Of a stretch of 64,000 bases of DNA, positions 43,745 through 52,999 are shown in pieces. The DNA is from DAISKN01 sp963716925 (lineage in GTDB: Bacteria > Acidobacteriota > Vicinamibacteria > Marinacidobacterales > SMYC01), in contig CAVQUX010000010.1 of assembly GCA_963716925.1 (NCBI GenBank), positions 1,742,371 to 1,806,370 of the forward strand, given 5' to 3'. The notes under the pieces are model-generated. The model saw only the letters and a list, made by a program, of their open reading frames with translations. It did no database searches and was not told the DNA's origin. How positions within the stretch are numbered: position 1 is the first letter of the stretch; each line of letters begins with the position of its first letter. A program made the translations under genes and the position numbers.

Positions 43745-44650
43745 TCAGCGCGTCAGCCACCACTTCATCGTTTTCGACACCAGCTCGCTCGCATCCTGCT
43801 GCACGAAGTGGTTCGCGCCAGGGATGGTGACGAGGGTCAGGTCCTTCTCGAGCCACTCCCAGGTGTCGTTGAGCCCTGCGGCGAGAAGGTACGGATCCTG
43901 GAGACCGTGGAAGATGAGCACGGGCATCTGCGCTTTGGGGAGCAGCGGCGCGGGGGGAGGCGCGACCCCGGGCTGCACCCTTGGGTAGTTCGCCTTGTAG
44001 ATATTCAGCATCGCGGTGAAGTCGGATTTCTGGAACGCTTCCACGTAACGCTTCTTCGCCTCCGGATCCTGCACCCAGCCGGAGAGCGTCTCGGGAGTCA
44101 TGGGCATCCCGAAGAAGACGTCGGGCGCGGTGGGGTCCTTCTCCTGGAACGCCCGAGCGTAAGCGCTGTTCTCGTATTGCTTGGGGTTCGTCAGGAGCTC
44201 GCGGTTGAGTCCGTTCGGGTGGGGAAGGTTCAAGATGACGAGCTTCTCCACCATCTGAGGCTGCGTCAGTGCGAAGAACCAGGCGACCGCGCCTCCCCAG
44301 TCGTGGCCCACGACGATGGCCTCGTCCTTGCCGAGATGCCGGATGACCGCGGCGACGTCGGCAACGAGAAGCGGCATGGCGTAGCTCTCGACCCCGGCGG
44401 GCTTGTCGCTCAGGTTGTATCCCCTGAGGTCGATGGCGACCGTCTGGAAATCGCTCGAGAGCGCGTCCATCTGGTCGCGCCAGCTGTACCAGAAATCGGG
44501 GAAGCCGTGGATCATGACGACGAGCGGACCCTGTCCGAGGCTCGCGTAGTGGATCTTGACTCCATTGTTGTCGGCATATCCGTGCTCGACGCGGTCGTAG
44601 ACGTCAGATGCCATGGCGGCCCCCACGAGGAAAAAGAGCAAGTGCATCAT
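43745..44650 (-). CDS. Alpha/beta hydrolase, epoxide hydrolase-like, exported
   Basis: A 301-residue hydrolase. The oxyanion motif MIHGFPDFWYSWR is near residues 47-58, the nucleophile Asp117 in VVGHDWGGAVAW, and the catalytic His in IPGANHFVQQD. HGFPD with GHDWGG marks the epoxide hydrolase/haloalkane dehalogenase branch. Residues 1-14 are hydrophobic and may be a signal sequence. The stop of the upstream swivel gene overlaps its ATG (ATGA). Confidence 0.88.
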   Translation of the reverse strand: MMHLLFFLVGAAMASDVYDRVEHGYADNNGVKIHYASLGQGPLVVMIHGFPDFWYSWRDQMDALSSDFQTVAIDLRGYNLSDKPAGVESYAMPLLVADVAAVIRHLGKDEAIVVGHDWGGAVAWFFALTQPQMVEKLVILNLPHPNGLNRELLTNPKQYENSAYARAFQEKDPTAPDVFFGMPMTPETLSGWVQDPEAKKRYVEAFQKSDFTAMLNIYKANYPRVQPGVAPPPAPLLPKAQMPVLIFHGLQDPYLLAAGLNDTWEWLEKDLTLVTIPGANHFVQQDASELVSKTMKWWLTR

Positions 44651-45090
44651 TGTTCTCCTGCTTCGATCTCGATTCGTCCTGTCTCCAGGATCTCTATACG
44701 CTGACCCGTCCGCAGCCGCGCGAAATCCTCGGGGGAGACGGCGAGGATCGGGATCGGGGTCCGGTACATCTCGTCGGCCACGATCGAGGCGAGAGCGAGA
44801 AACGAGTCTTCGCCGCGGCTCACGATGGCGGCCGGGGCGGTTCCCGCGCGAATGGCCTCGAGTAGAATCTGGGTCGTGGTGCTCGAGCCCTTGGTGAAGG
44901 GAATCGCGAGGACCTTCCCCGCGGCGCGCTCTCCGGAGAGCGGATGTCTCCGATCCAGAATCTCTCCCGTCCCCGGATCGTATCCACCCCAGAAGCTCAG
45001 AGGCTCGGAGCTCACGAGAGCCGAGCCCTTCGCGCGCCCGCGAACCACGGCTCGGGCCTCGATCGAGAGATGGTAGGATGACGCGGTCAT
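44647..45090 (-). CDS. AcnX swivel-domain protein (DUF126), small dehydratase subunit-like
   Basis: A 147-residue protein with the full swivel signature: VVRGRAKGSALVSSEPLSFWG, GGYDPGTGEILDRRHPLSGE, GKVLAIPFTKGSSTTTQILL and AIRAGTAPAAIVSR. In other organisms this subunit pairs with the aconitase-X catalytic subunit, acting as phosphomevalonate dehydratase or cis-3-hydroxyproline dehydratase. No catalytic subunit is present nearby; instead it is coupled to a hydrolase gene. The start codon overlaps that of the divergent GH172-like gene by two bases. Confidence 0.85.
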   Translation of the reverse strand: MTASSYHLSIEARAVVRGRAKGSALVSSEPLSFWGGYDPGTGEILDRRHPLSGERAAGKVLAIPFTKGSSTTTQILLEAIRAGTAPAAIVSRGEDSFLALASIVADEMYRTPIPILAVSPEDFARLRTGQRIEILETGRIEIEAGEQ

Positions 45091-46981
45091 GCTCGCTCTC
45101 GCACTCGCTCTGCTCCAGACGGAGCTCTCACGCTACCCCATTCTCGATCCCGGCGTCCAGGCTCATTATCTTTCGAGCTACGACCGTTCGGGAGGAAACG
45201 ACGACGGCTTCGACGGCACGTACTCGGCGCTCTACGTCGATGCGAAAGGCGAGCACGTGATCCTCGACGTGAAGGGGCCGGGAACTCTCTACAATCTCTG
45301 GTTCACGAGCCGTGTCAACGGATGGAGCCCGCTCTCGACCGGCCGCATCCGTTTCTACTTCGACGACGAGGCGGCTCCACGCGTCGATATGGACGCTGAC
45401 GAATTCTTCAGTGGCCGCAATCCCCCTTTCGTTCCCCCGTTCGTCTACCACGCGTTTCAGAGCACCGGAGGCTACGTGAGCGCGATGCCGTTTCCCTTCG
45501 GAAAGCGGCTCAAGATTACGACGGAGAGACGCGTGGGGTTCTACAACGCCTACTACCACACCTATTCCTCCGATCGCGTGGTCTCTTCCTGGACGCGGGA
45601 GTCGGCTCCGGCGAGTCCGGCGGAGGCGGGCCCCTCGGGAGAGCTCGCGAGCGGGACGCTGAATCTGCCCGCCCCCGCGATGCCCGACGGCGACCCGCTT
45701 CCCTCGCGGCGGACGGTCCTTGAGCGGGAGGGCCAGGGCACCATCACCTCACTCCGCTTCAACCCACTCTTTCCCCTGACCGCCTACCAGCTCAATCACA
45801 TTCTTCTCCGGATCTACTGGAACGGGGAGGAGCAGCCGTCTGTCGCCGCCCCTCTCGGACCCTTCTTCGGCTCGGGGCTCGGGGAGGCCGAGGTGAACTC
45901 CATCCCCCTCGGGATGAGCGCTTCCGGTCCTTATTATTGTTACCTGCCCATGCCATTCCGGCGGGGCTTCCGCATCGAGCTCGTGAACGAGAACCCGGAA
46001 GCGACTCCCGAGATATGGTGGGAAGTGCGCGTCGACGGGATCGACGTCTACGACCCGGAGACCAGCGGCACCTTCCACGCCGTCTACCGGCAGGAGTGGC
46101 CGACGACGACGGGCGAGGACTACGAGCTTCTCGACGCCCCGGGCCGCGGGGTCTACGTCGGGCAGGTGATGACCGTCGAGCCGCTGCGCGCCGAGATAAA
46201 GAGATGGTGGGAGGGCGATCTTCGCCTCTACCTCGATGGAAGGCGCGAGCCCGCGTTCCACGGCACGGGACACGAGGACGAGTACCTGGGCGGCTGGTCC
46301 AACGAGTGGCTCATGAACCCCTATTCGCTTCCGATGCACGGGGAGCCCAAGACCTCCGGGCTGAAGCAGGTGGACTTCCAGTGGAGCGCTGCGACCACCG
46401 TCTACCGCTTCTTCGCCGCCGGAATCCCGTTCCAGAACGGGATCTCGGTCTCGACGGAGCACGGCCCGCGAAACACGGCGAACGCGATGTACTCGAGCGT
46501 CGCGTACTACTACGCGCGCGGCGATGCTTTTCAGAAGCTCGACGAGGTCGAGGTCGCCGGCCCCCTCGAGCTCACATCGACTTTCGAGGGGCGCTATGAT
46601 GAGGCGGAGCTGAGCGATTCGGGGCACATCGTCGAGACGAGCTCGAAGCACGCTTTCGAAATTCCCGCGGGCTCGTCGCATCTCCGGCTCCGGAGGCTCT
46701 TCGATCAGAGCGCGACCCAGGAGGCCGAGGTCTTCGTGAACGGAAAGCGGGCCGGCGTCTGGTATCAGCCGGCAACGAACTCTCATCACCGGTGGGCGGA
46801 GGCGGACTTTCTGCTTCCCGAATCGCTCACCCGCGGCGCCCGGCGCCTCGAGATCGAGGTGCGGCCCCTCCAGCCCGGATGGAACGAGTTCCGATACGAG
46901 CTATGGGGGTTGCGAACCGAACGAGCGAGCCGAGCGGAGCCCTCAGCCCAGAGCGGTGGGGGTGGGGCCCCACCGCATTGA
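45089..46981 (+). CDS. DUF2961/GH172 family glycosidase-like protein
   Basis: A 630-residue protein with a short hydrophobic start (MLALALALLQ). DGFDGTYSALYVD, VKGPGTLYNLWFTSRVNGW, RIRFYFDDEAAPRVDMD and YNAYYHTYSSDR are typical DUF2961 motifs, and HGTGHEDEYLGGWSNEW contains the conserved acidic residues. GH172 members cleave fructofuranose- or arabinofuranose-type linkages. The C-terminus adds a beta-sandwich (AEVFVNGKRAGVW). The start ATG at 45089 overlaps the divergent gene start. Confidence 0.87.
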   Translation: MLALALALLQTELSRYPILDPGVQAHYLSSYDRSGGNDDGFDGTYSALYVDAKGEHVILDVKGPGTLYNLWFTSRVNGWSPLSTGRIRFYFDDEAAPRVDMDADEFFSGRNPPFVPPFVYHAFQSTGGYVSAMPFPFGKRLKITTERRVGFYNAYYHTYSSDRVVSSWTRESAPASPAEAGPSGELASGTLNLPAPAMPDGDPLPSRRTVLEREGQGTITSLRFNPLFPLTAYQLNHILLRIYWNGEEQPSVAAPLGPFFGSGLGEAEVNSIPLGMSASGPYYCYLPMPFRRGFRIELVNENPEATPEIWWEVRVDGIDVYDPETSGTFHAVYRQEWPTTTGEDYELLDAPGRGVYVGQVMTVEPLRAEIKRWWEGDLRLYLDGRREPAFHGTGHEDEYLGGWSNEWLMNPYSLPMHGEPKTSGLKQVDFQWSAATTVYRFFAAGIPFQNGISVSTEHGPRNTANAMYSSVAYYYARGDAFQKLDEVEVAGPLELTSTFEGRYDEAELSDSGHIVETSSKHAFEIPAGSSHLRLRRLFDQSATQEAEVFVNGKRAGVWYQPATNSHHRWAEADFLLPESLTRGARRLEIEVRPLQPGWNEFRYELWGLRTERASRAEPSAQSGGGGAPPH

Positions 46982-47016
46982 GTGAAGAGCAGGCGAGCAC
47001 TGAGGAGGAGGTTGCG

Positions 47017-47931
47017 ATGATGGATCGGAGCGAGCTCGATACCGCCGAATTTCCTCTGCCGCTCAAAGACGATGAACCTCCGCGAGAGTTCTCCTCGCAG
47101 GTTCACATCGACGTAGCCGCGCTCTCGGACAAGGGAAAAGTCCGCGAGCAGAACGAGGATCACTTCTTCGTCGCCCGAGGAGGGCGTCACCTCACGACGC
47201 TCCTGACGAACATCCCTTCGAGCGACGTCCCGACACGATTCGAGGAGACCGGGTACTTGATGATCGTGGCCGACGGCATGGGGGGCCACGCCGGTGGCGA
47301 GATCGCGAGCCGGATGGCGATCTCGACCCTCATCAACATCGTCCTCCACATGCCCGACTGGATCCTGCGGCTCGACGAGGAGCACGCGCAGAAGGTGATG
47401 GAGCGCGCGTCCGCGCGCTACCGGAAGGTTCACGAAGCCCTCCAGGAGAAGGCGCGGCTCGATCCCAAGCTGCGCGGGATGGGGACGACCATGACCGCCG
47501 CCTACAGTATCGGCGATGATCTCTTCGTCGCCCACGTAGGCGATTCGAGGGCGTACCTGTTCCGCGACGGAAAACTGCAGCTTCTCACCCATGATCAGAC
47601 ACAGGCCCAGCTGATGGCGGACATCGGGATGATCTCCCAGAAAGAGGTGGGGCGGCACCGGCTCCGGCACGTTCTCACCAGCGCTCTCGGCGGCCTGGAG
47701 AAAGCCGTCAAGGTCGACATTCAGAGACTCAAGCTCACCGACGGCGACCGGCTCCTGCTTTGCACCGACGGGCTCACCGACATGGTGGAGAACGAGGGGA
47801 TCGCGCGGGTGCTCGCCACTCTCGGGCCCTCCGAGGAGGCCTGCCGTCGCCTGGTGGATATCGCCCTCGAGAACGGGGGGAAGGACAACGTCACCGTCGT
47901 CCTCGCGCGATACTCGATTCCGGCGTCCTGA
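47017..47931 (+). CDS. PP2C-family serine/threonine phosphatase
   Basis: A 304-residue phosphatase. The motifs GKVREQNEDHFF (near 40-51), VADGMGGHAGGE (near 86-97), GMGTTMTAA, VAHVGDSRAYLF, LTHDQTQAQ, LLCTDGLTDMV and KDNVTVVLARY supply all metal ligands. The start ATG at 47017 has GAGGAGG 5 bases upstream; ATG at 47020 is equally possible. It faces the Hsp70/J-protein pair, 16 bases from its stop. Confidence 0.93.
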   Translation: MMDRSELDTAEFPLPLKDDEPPREFSSQVHIDVAALSDKGKVREQNEDHFFVARGGRHLTTLLTNIPSSDVPTRFEETGYLMIVADGMGGHAGGEIASRMAISTLINIVLHMPDWILRLDEEHAQKVMERASARYRKVHEALQEKARLDPKLRGMGTTMTAAYSIGDDLFVAHVGDSRAYLFRDGKLQLLTHDQTQAQLMADIGMISQKEVGRHRLRHVLTSALGGLEKAVKVDIQRLKLTDGDRLLLCTDGLTDMVENEGIARVLATLGPSEEACRRLVDIALENGGKDNVTVVLARYSIPAS

Positions 47932-47947
47932 AGGGGTAATCGAGGAC

Positions 47948-49648
47948 TTACCAGACGCCGGGACCGCCTTCGATGCGATCGAGCTCGTGGAGCAGCTCTT
48001 GCCGTGCTTTCGTAATCTCGCGCGGCTCCTGGCGCGCGAGCACGCCTTCGAAGGTCGCGAGAAGCCGGCTCACTTGCTGGCGAAGATCGCCGAGAGACTC
48101 CTCGAAAAGACGCTCGGCCCGCGCCATCGCCGTGCGGTTCTCGAGAGTCTCTCGAGGGTGGACTTTCATCACCTCGAGCTCTTTCAAACGCGCCCGAATC
48201 TGCTCGGAGGTCATGGAGCCCGGGCTTCCTTCGATCACCAGGGTTTTTCGCGCGCCTCCCGCGACCGCGGTGTCGATCTCGAGAAGTCCGTTGATGTCGT
48301 AGGTGAACCGAACCGAGATCGCCCGGTCGCGCGCGTTCCCCGGCGGAAGCGGGAGGGTCATCGAGCCGATTCGTACGTTGTTCTCGAGCCTTCGGCTTTC
48401 CCCCTGGTAGATGTCGAAGCGGACCTCCCGCTGGTCCTCGTGGATGGCGAAGTACGTTTGCTCGCGGCTCGCGGGAACTACGGTGTTGCGCTCCAGGATC
48501 GGCGAGAACTCGAGCCCAATGACGTTCCGATTCTCGTCGATGACGGCGCTATTCACCCCGAGCGAATAGGGACAGACGTCCGTCAACACGGTTTCCGAGA
48601 GCGCGCTGTCCCGGGCTTTGAGCCCCGCCTGGATCGCCGCTCCCAGGGCCACTGCCTCGTCGGGGTGGACGTGGGTGAGGGGAAAACGGCCGAAGAGCCT
48701 CGCCGCGAGCGCGTGCACCAGCGGCATGCGCGTCGCGCCGCCGACCAGCACCACCGCGTGGAGACCGGCGACGTTCATTCTCGCATCGCGCATCGCGCGC
48801 TCGACGGGACGGCGCATCCTTTCTATCAGCCCCTTCGCCAGCCGCTCCAGGTCCTCGCGTTTCACCGTCCACTCGTGGGCGCGGCCTTCGAGGACGAGCT
48901 TCATCACCGCGTTATCGGCGTTCGAGAGTCCGCGCTTCGCGACCTCCGCCTGCTTGCGCAGGACGCTGGCCTCGACGGGGTCGAGCGACGATGCCTTCCA
49001 CTGCGCTTCTTCGAGGAAAGCCTCGGCCAGGAGCTGGGTGAAATCGTCGCCTCCCAGCTGATTGTCCCCAGCCGAAGCATGGACCTCCATGACGCCGTCG
49101 AAGAGCTCGAGCACGGACACGTCGAACGTGCCGCCTCCGAGGTCGAACACCAGGAAACTGCTCTCGTTCGGAGCCTGGTGGAGACCGTAGGCGATGGCGG
49201 CCGCGGTCGGCTCGTTCACCAGACGCTCGACTTTCAACCCGGCGAGCTCGCCCGCGATGCGCGTCGCCTTGCGCTGCGCGTCGTTGAAGTACGCCGGCAC
49301 GCTGATCACCGCCTCGGTCACCGGCTCCCCCAAATGGGACTCGGCGTCGGCCTTCAGCGTCCGCAGGACGAAGGAGGACAGCTCCTCGGGACGCAGCCGC
49401 CGGTCGCCCAGTTGAGTGACGCGCTCCGTTCCCATGAACCGCTTGAAGCTCGCGACCGTGCGGTCGGGGTGCGTGATGAGGCGCTCCTTCGCCGCCTGGC
49501 CGACGAGGATGCGTCCGTCGTCGTCGAGCCCCACGACGCTCGGCGTCAAATTGGAGCCGAGAACGTTCGGAATGAGCCTCGCGGCGCCGTCCTGGAACAC
49601 GCCCACCAGGCTGTTGGTGGTGCCGAGGTCGATTCCCACGAGGGTCAT
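47948..49648 (-). CDS. HscC-type Hsp70 chaperone
   Basis: A 566-residue Hsp70 shorter than DnaK (about 640). The ATPase domain has GIDLGTTNSLV, SVPAYFNDAQRKAT, VNEPTAAAIAYG, VFDLGGGTFDVSVL and VVLVGGATRMP. The substrate domain is short and ends in a coiled region. The length and pattern match HscC. The start overlaps the J-protein stop (ATGA), so both are made together. Confidence 0.92.
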   Translation of the reverse strand: MTLVGIDLGTTNSLVGVFQDGAARLIPNVLGSNLTPSVVGLDDDGRILVGQAAKERLITHPDRTVASFKRFMGTERVTQLGDRRLRPEELSSFVLRTLKADAESHLGEPVTEAVISVPAYFNDAQRKATRIAGELAGLKVERLVNEPTAAAIAYGLHQAPNESSFLVFDLGGGTFDVSVLELFDGVMEVHASAGDNQLGGDDFTQLLAEAFLEEAQWKASSLDPVEASVLRKQAEVAKRGLSNADNAVMKLVLEGRAHEWTVKREDLERLAKGLIERMRRPVERAMRDARMNVAGLHAVVLVGGATRMPLVHALAARLFGRFPLTHVHPDEAVALGAAIQAGLKARDSALSETVLTDVCPYSLGVNSAVIDENRNVIGLEFSPILERNTVVPASREQTYFAIHEDQREVRFDIYQGESRRLENNVRIGSMTLPLPPGNARDRAISVRFTYDINGLLEIDTAVAGGARKTLVIEGSPGSMTSEQIRARLKELEVMKVHPRETLENRTAMARAERLFEESLGDLRQQVSRLLATFEGVLARQEPREITKARQELLHELDRIEGGPGVW

Positions 49649-51168
49649 TGGACTTTTTTCTTCTTGGCCAGGAAACCGATCCACCGCTGCAACTGGTCCT
49701 CGAGAGCGCGAATCTGCTCCGGGCTCAGCTCGCTCCGTACCTTCGCCAGGAGCGGCGCGGCGTCGGCAGCGAGCTTTTCGTCGCCGGACGCCATGTGGAG
49801 CCAGAAGAAAGCGGACTCGGGATTCTGCAGGGGCTCGGGCCCTTCCGCGAGCAGGCGCCCGAGACGCAGCTGCGCCCAGCGGACTTCCTGCTCGGAAGCT
49901 CTTCGATACCACTCCGCTGCGAGATAGGAATTGGCTCGGACGCCTTGGCCCTCCTCGTGCATGTATCCGAGCCATGCTTTCGCCATCGCATGGTCGTGGT
50001 GCGCCGCACGGAGCAACCAGGCGAGGGCCTCGCCCTCGTCCCGCGGCAGGCCTTCGCCTCGCAAGTGCATCATCGCGAGCTGAAACTGTGCTTCGGGCTC
50101 CCCCTGTTCCGCCGCGTGCCCGAACCATTCCGCAGCCGCGGCGACGTTTCGTCCTCCGGCCCATCCCTCGAGGCAGGCCTCGCCCAGGCGCCTCTGGGCC
50201 GACGCATGTCCCCGGTTGGCGGCGCTGCGGAACAGGTCGAGCGCCTTGCTCCGATCCATCGTCACACCCTCACTACCGGTCAAGTACAGCTCCGCCAGGT
50301 CATTGGTCGCCTGCGGATTTCCGAGTCGCGCGGCGGCCTCGAGTCTCACGACGACGTTCGTCGACTGGAGATGCCGACGGACGTCCTCGTCCCGGGACCT
50401 CGGGCGGTCACAGGTCCGCACGAAGTTGGAGGCGAGCATCAGCACCACCGCGAAGCGGAGCGCGCCCGGCATGCGACCCAGGAATTCCGTCAACCAGTCC
50501 AGGTTCGGGAGCCGTTCGTCGAGCCAGCTGCCGCTCTTTGATTCCGTGAGCTGGAACATTTCGCGGTTCTCGAACCCGGGAAGCGGCCGCTCGGAGAAAG
50601 CGCGATTCAGAGCGGACAGGACCGCGTCCACGGCCTCGGGTGGGCCGAAGAACCGGTGAAGCCTCAGGCCGTCTTCGCGAAATCGGAACTCTTCCTCGAG
50701 CAGCATCAGGACCTGACGATCGAGATCCTCCCAGGCTTCGAGAAGAAAGTCGAAGAGACGTTCCGCGAAGCCAGCGCGAACATCGAGGCTCCATAGACAG
50801 CCGTCCGCGAGAATCGCCCGCCAGGCGTCCAGCTTGCCTTGCTTCTCCTCGTCGGCGTGAAGGCGCCGCACCCGCTCCATCAAACGCTCTACCTCTTGGA
50901 CCGCTCCCCGGTGCCGTTGCCCAAGGATCTCGGAGGGCGCCGAGCCGGCTGCCGAGTCGGGCGGCCGCTCTCGCGCCGCCATGGGCTCGGAGGCTCTCCG
51001 GTCCTCGATGCCCGCCCAGATCAGGGCCATCTCGTAGGCATCTCTCAGCTCCTGGAAACCCAATGGATCGTCCTCGGGGTGCGTGGTCTTCAGCCGAACG
51101 GCGTACGCCTTCTTGATGGCCCGGCGGTCCGAGGTCGGTTGGAGGCCGAGCACCTCCCAGGGCGTCAC
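49645..51168 (-). CDS. J-domain protein with Sel1-like repeats, HscC partner
   Basis: A 507-residue protein. N-terminal MTPWEVLGLQPTSDRRAIKK and THPEDDPLGFQELRDAYE make a J domain in which the usual HPD is HPED. The C-terminal half has Sel1-like repeats: ATNDLAELYLTGSEGV, RLGEACLEGWAGGRNV, QFQLAMMHLRGEGLPRDEG and WLGYMHEEGQGV. The start is GTG at 51168 with GGAGG upstream. It probably recruits HscC to a specific client. A TATACT sequence sits about 25 bases upstream of the start. Confidence 0.85.
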   Translation of the reverse strand: MTPWEVLGLQPTSDRRAIKKAYAVRLKTTHPEDDPLGFQELRDAYEMALIWAGIEDRRASEPMAARERPPDSAAGSAPSEILGQRHRGAVQEVERLMERVRRLHADEEKQGKLDAWRAILADGCLWSLDVRAGFAERLFDFLLEAWEDLDRQVLMLLEEEFRFREDGLRLHRFFGPPEAVDAVLSALNRAFSERPLPGFENREMFQLTESKSGSWLDERLPNLDWLTEFLGRMPGALRFAVVLMLASNFVRTCDRPRSRDEDVRRHLQSTNVVVRLEAAARLGNPQATNDLAELYLTGSEGVTMDRSKALDLFRSAANRGHASAQRRLGEACLEGWAGGRNVAAAAEWFGHAAEQGEPEAQFQLAMMHLRGEGLPRDEGEALAWLLRAAHHDHAMAKAWLGYMHEEGQGVRANSYLAAEWYRRASEQEVRWAQLRLGRLLAEGPEPLQNPESAFFWLHMASGDEKLAADAAPLLAKVRSELSPEQIRALEDQLQRWIGFLAKKKKVQ

Positions 51169-51192
51169 CCCACCCTCCTTTTCATATTGACT

Positions 51193-51198
51193 AGTATA
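51193..51198 (-). promoter_or_regulatory. -10 box for the J-protein/HscC operon
   Basis: TATACT on the minus strand, about 25 bases upstream of the J-protein start. No good -35 is seen at the right distance, so the promoter may need an activator or a special sigma factor. Confidence 0.35.
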
Positions 51199-51235
51199 CG
51201 TGCTCCGAGGCGGACGCCGTGCTACGCTGGGCGGC

Positions 51236-51673
51236 GTGCCCGCTCCACGAATCTGGGTCTTCTTCTACGGTTCCTACATGAACCCGAAGGTGCTTCTCGA
51301 TGCCGATCTCGATCCCGGGAAGCTCGAACCCGCCCGCCTTTCGGGCTTCGACATCGTCATCGCGCCGCGAGCGAACCTGGTGCGTTCGGACCGGCATGTG
51401 GTCTACGGGCTCTGTGCCCAGGCCACGCACGGGGAGCTCGACCGGCTCTACGCCCACGCCCGGAACGTCCTGGGGGAGGTGTATCTCCCGGAGCCCGTTC
51501 TCGTCGAGCTGCTCGATGGAACGCTGCGGCCCGCGCTCTGCTACCTCTGTCCCGAAATGGATCCGCGTCCGGCGGAGGCGGGTTACGTCGAGCGCATTCT
51601 CGGACCGGCGGAGAAATTCGGATTCCCTCCCTGGTACGTGGAGCGGATTCGCAGCTTCAAGCCGAAGGCGTAA
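51236..51673 (+). CDS. Gamma-glutamylcyclotransferase-like (AIG2/GGCT fold) protein
   Basis: A 145-residue protein. WVFFYGSYMNPKVLLD near the N-terminus supplies the FYGS glycine loop of the GGCT fold, and GEVYLPEPVLVELLDG and CYLCPEM follow. It would act on gamma-glutamylamine or a similar substrate. The start is uncertain: GTG at 51236 is preferred, with GTG at 51200 as the alternative. It is divergent from the J-protein gene. Confidence 0.78.
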   Translation: MPAPRIWVFFYGSYMNPKVLLDADLDPGKLEPARLSGFDIVIAPRANLVRSDRHVVYGLCAQATHGELDRLYAHARNVLGEVYLPEPVLVELLDGTLRPALCYLCPEMDPRPAEAGYVERILGPAEKFGFPPWYVERIRSFKPKA

Positions 51674-51677
51674 GCCC

Positions 51678-52220
51678 TTACGCCTGCGGCTCCATTTGCC
51701 ACGTCCCATCCACCAGCAGGGACTGGTCGACGTAGCCTCCGGTGTCGATGTCGAAAGGCGCGCAGGTCCATCTCCCCCGTCCCCGGCCGGACGAGTCCAC
51801 GGTTCCCGCGAACCGCGCGAGGTTCTGCCAGAAGCGGCCCTCGGCCGTCTGATTCACGGGGATCACGATCTCGACGCTCCCGGTCACGAAGAGATGCGCC
51901 TCCACCTCTCCGAATACGTCGGCGGCGAAGGAGAAGCCGGATCCGTCGCGCGCGAGAACCGCCCGCTCGACCCCGCCGCCGTGGACGCCTTCGTAGTCCA
52001 CCCGGTTCGCGGTGCGCGAGACCTCGGCGTTGAGCTCGAACAGCAGATCGAGCGAACAGGTCGCCGTCAGCCCCTCGGCGTCCGTCCCCGAGGCGGCGCC
52101 GGTCAGACGAAAGTTCCGAGGCAGCTCCGTCACCAGGGGCGGAGCAACGGGGTTGTCGTCGCACGCGGGGAGGAGAAGGCCAAGAACGAGCAATCGGAGG
52201 ATGCCCGAGAGCGAACGCAT
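51678..52220 (-). CDS. Lipoprotein of unknown function
   Basis: A 180-residue protein with a lipobox (LLVLGLLLPAC, Cys at about residue 20). The mature part includes ADVFGEVEAHLFVTGSVEIV and SGRGRGRWTCAPFDID. No recognised family. The start at 52220 lies 8 bases after the PAP2 stop, so the two are likely cotranscribed. Confidence 0.7.
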   Translation of the reverse strand: MRSLSGILRLLVLGLLLPACDDNPVAPPLVTELPRNFRLTGAASGTDAEGLTATCSLDLLFELNAEVSRTANRVDYEGVHGGGVERAVLARDGSGFSFAADVFGEVEAHLFVTGSVEIVIPVNQTAEGRFWQNLARFAGTVDSSGRGRGRWTCAPFDIDTGGYVDQSLLVDGTWQMEPQA

Positions 52221-52228
52221 TCGTGATA

Positions 52229-52999
52229 CTAGCGCGACCGACGGGGATTGTCGCTGGAACCGAGCCACGTCAGCTGGATTCCTACTCCGCCTCGTGCGAG
52301 CGTCGGGCTCACCGCGAACCGAGCGTTGGCGAGCTCGAGGGTAACGGTGCGGCCCACGAGGATTCCGACGGTCGCTCCGAAAACCACGTCGCTCAAGTAG
52401 TGCTTCCCTTCGGTCAGCCGCGAGGTCGCGACGTAGCCGGCGACGGCGTACGCGGGGACTCCGACCTTCCAGCCGTAGTGGCGCTGGAGCACCGTGGCCG
52501 TCGCGAACGTCCCGGACGCGTGCCCCGAGGGGAACGAGGCCTGGTTCGATCCGTCGGGCCGCTCCCTTCCCACCAGGACCTTCATTCCCAGGGTGAGCGA
52601 CTGAGTCACCACCTGGGCGCGCACCAGATCGCGCCCGAGGTCGGCGACCCCCTGCTGATGAAAGAGCTTTCCCAGGCCGTACGTGGCGAACGCTCCTCCA
52701 ACCTGCATCGCGCCTCCGCCGAGAACCCTGCCGGCATCGAAAACCTCCTCGACGGGGTTCTCCGGCTTCACCTGTGCGTTGATGTCGCTATACGCGATGT
52801 CCTGGTCGAAGGAACTGACGCTTCCGGCGGCAACCGTGCCCAGGCTCAGCGTTACGAGATTCTCCTTGGTGGTGAAAACGTTCTTGAAATCGATCCCGAT
52901 CTGGCGCGCCAGCCGCGGGCGTTCGGGCTCCTTGTTCTCGTCGGCCCGAGCCGCCGTCGAGACCGACAGGAGCCCGAGCACGAGAAACCGAACCTTCAT
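52229..52999 (-). CDS. PAP2-family phosphatase
   Basis: A 256-residue exported lipid or membrane phosphatase. All three family motifs are seen: KVLVGRERPDG, FPSGHASGTF and SRLTEGKHYLSDVV. The signal peptide is about residues 1-19. The ATG overlaps the stop of the truncated histidine kinase upstream (ATGA), so this gene originally followed a two-component sensor. Confidence 0.9.
   Translation of the reverse strand: MKVRFLVLGLLSVSTAARADENKEPERPRLARQIGIDFKNVFTTKENLVTLSLGTVAAGSVSSFDQDIAYSDINAQVKPENPVEEVFDAGRVLGGGAMQVGGAFATYGLGKLFHQQGVADLGRDLVRAQVVTQSLTLGMKVLVGRERPDGSNQASFPSGHASGTFATATVLQRHYGWKVGVPAYAVAGYVATSRLTEGKHYLSDVVFGATVGILVGRTVTLELANARFAVSPTLARGGVGIQLTWLGSSDNPRRSR

Noticed and set aside
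46961..46974. GGTGGGG-CCCCACC palindrome as a terminator after the GH172 gene
   Set aside because: It has no loop, lies inside the last codons, and no T-run follows.
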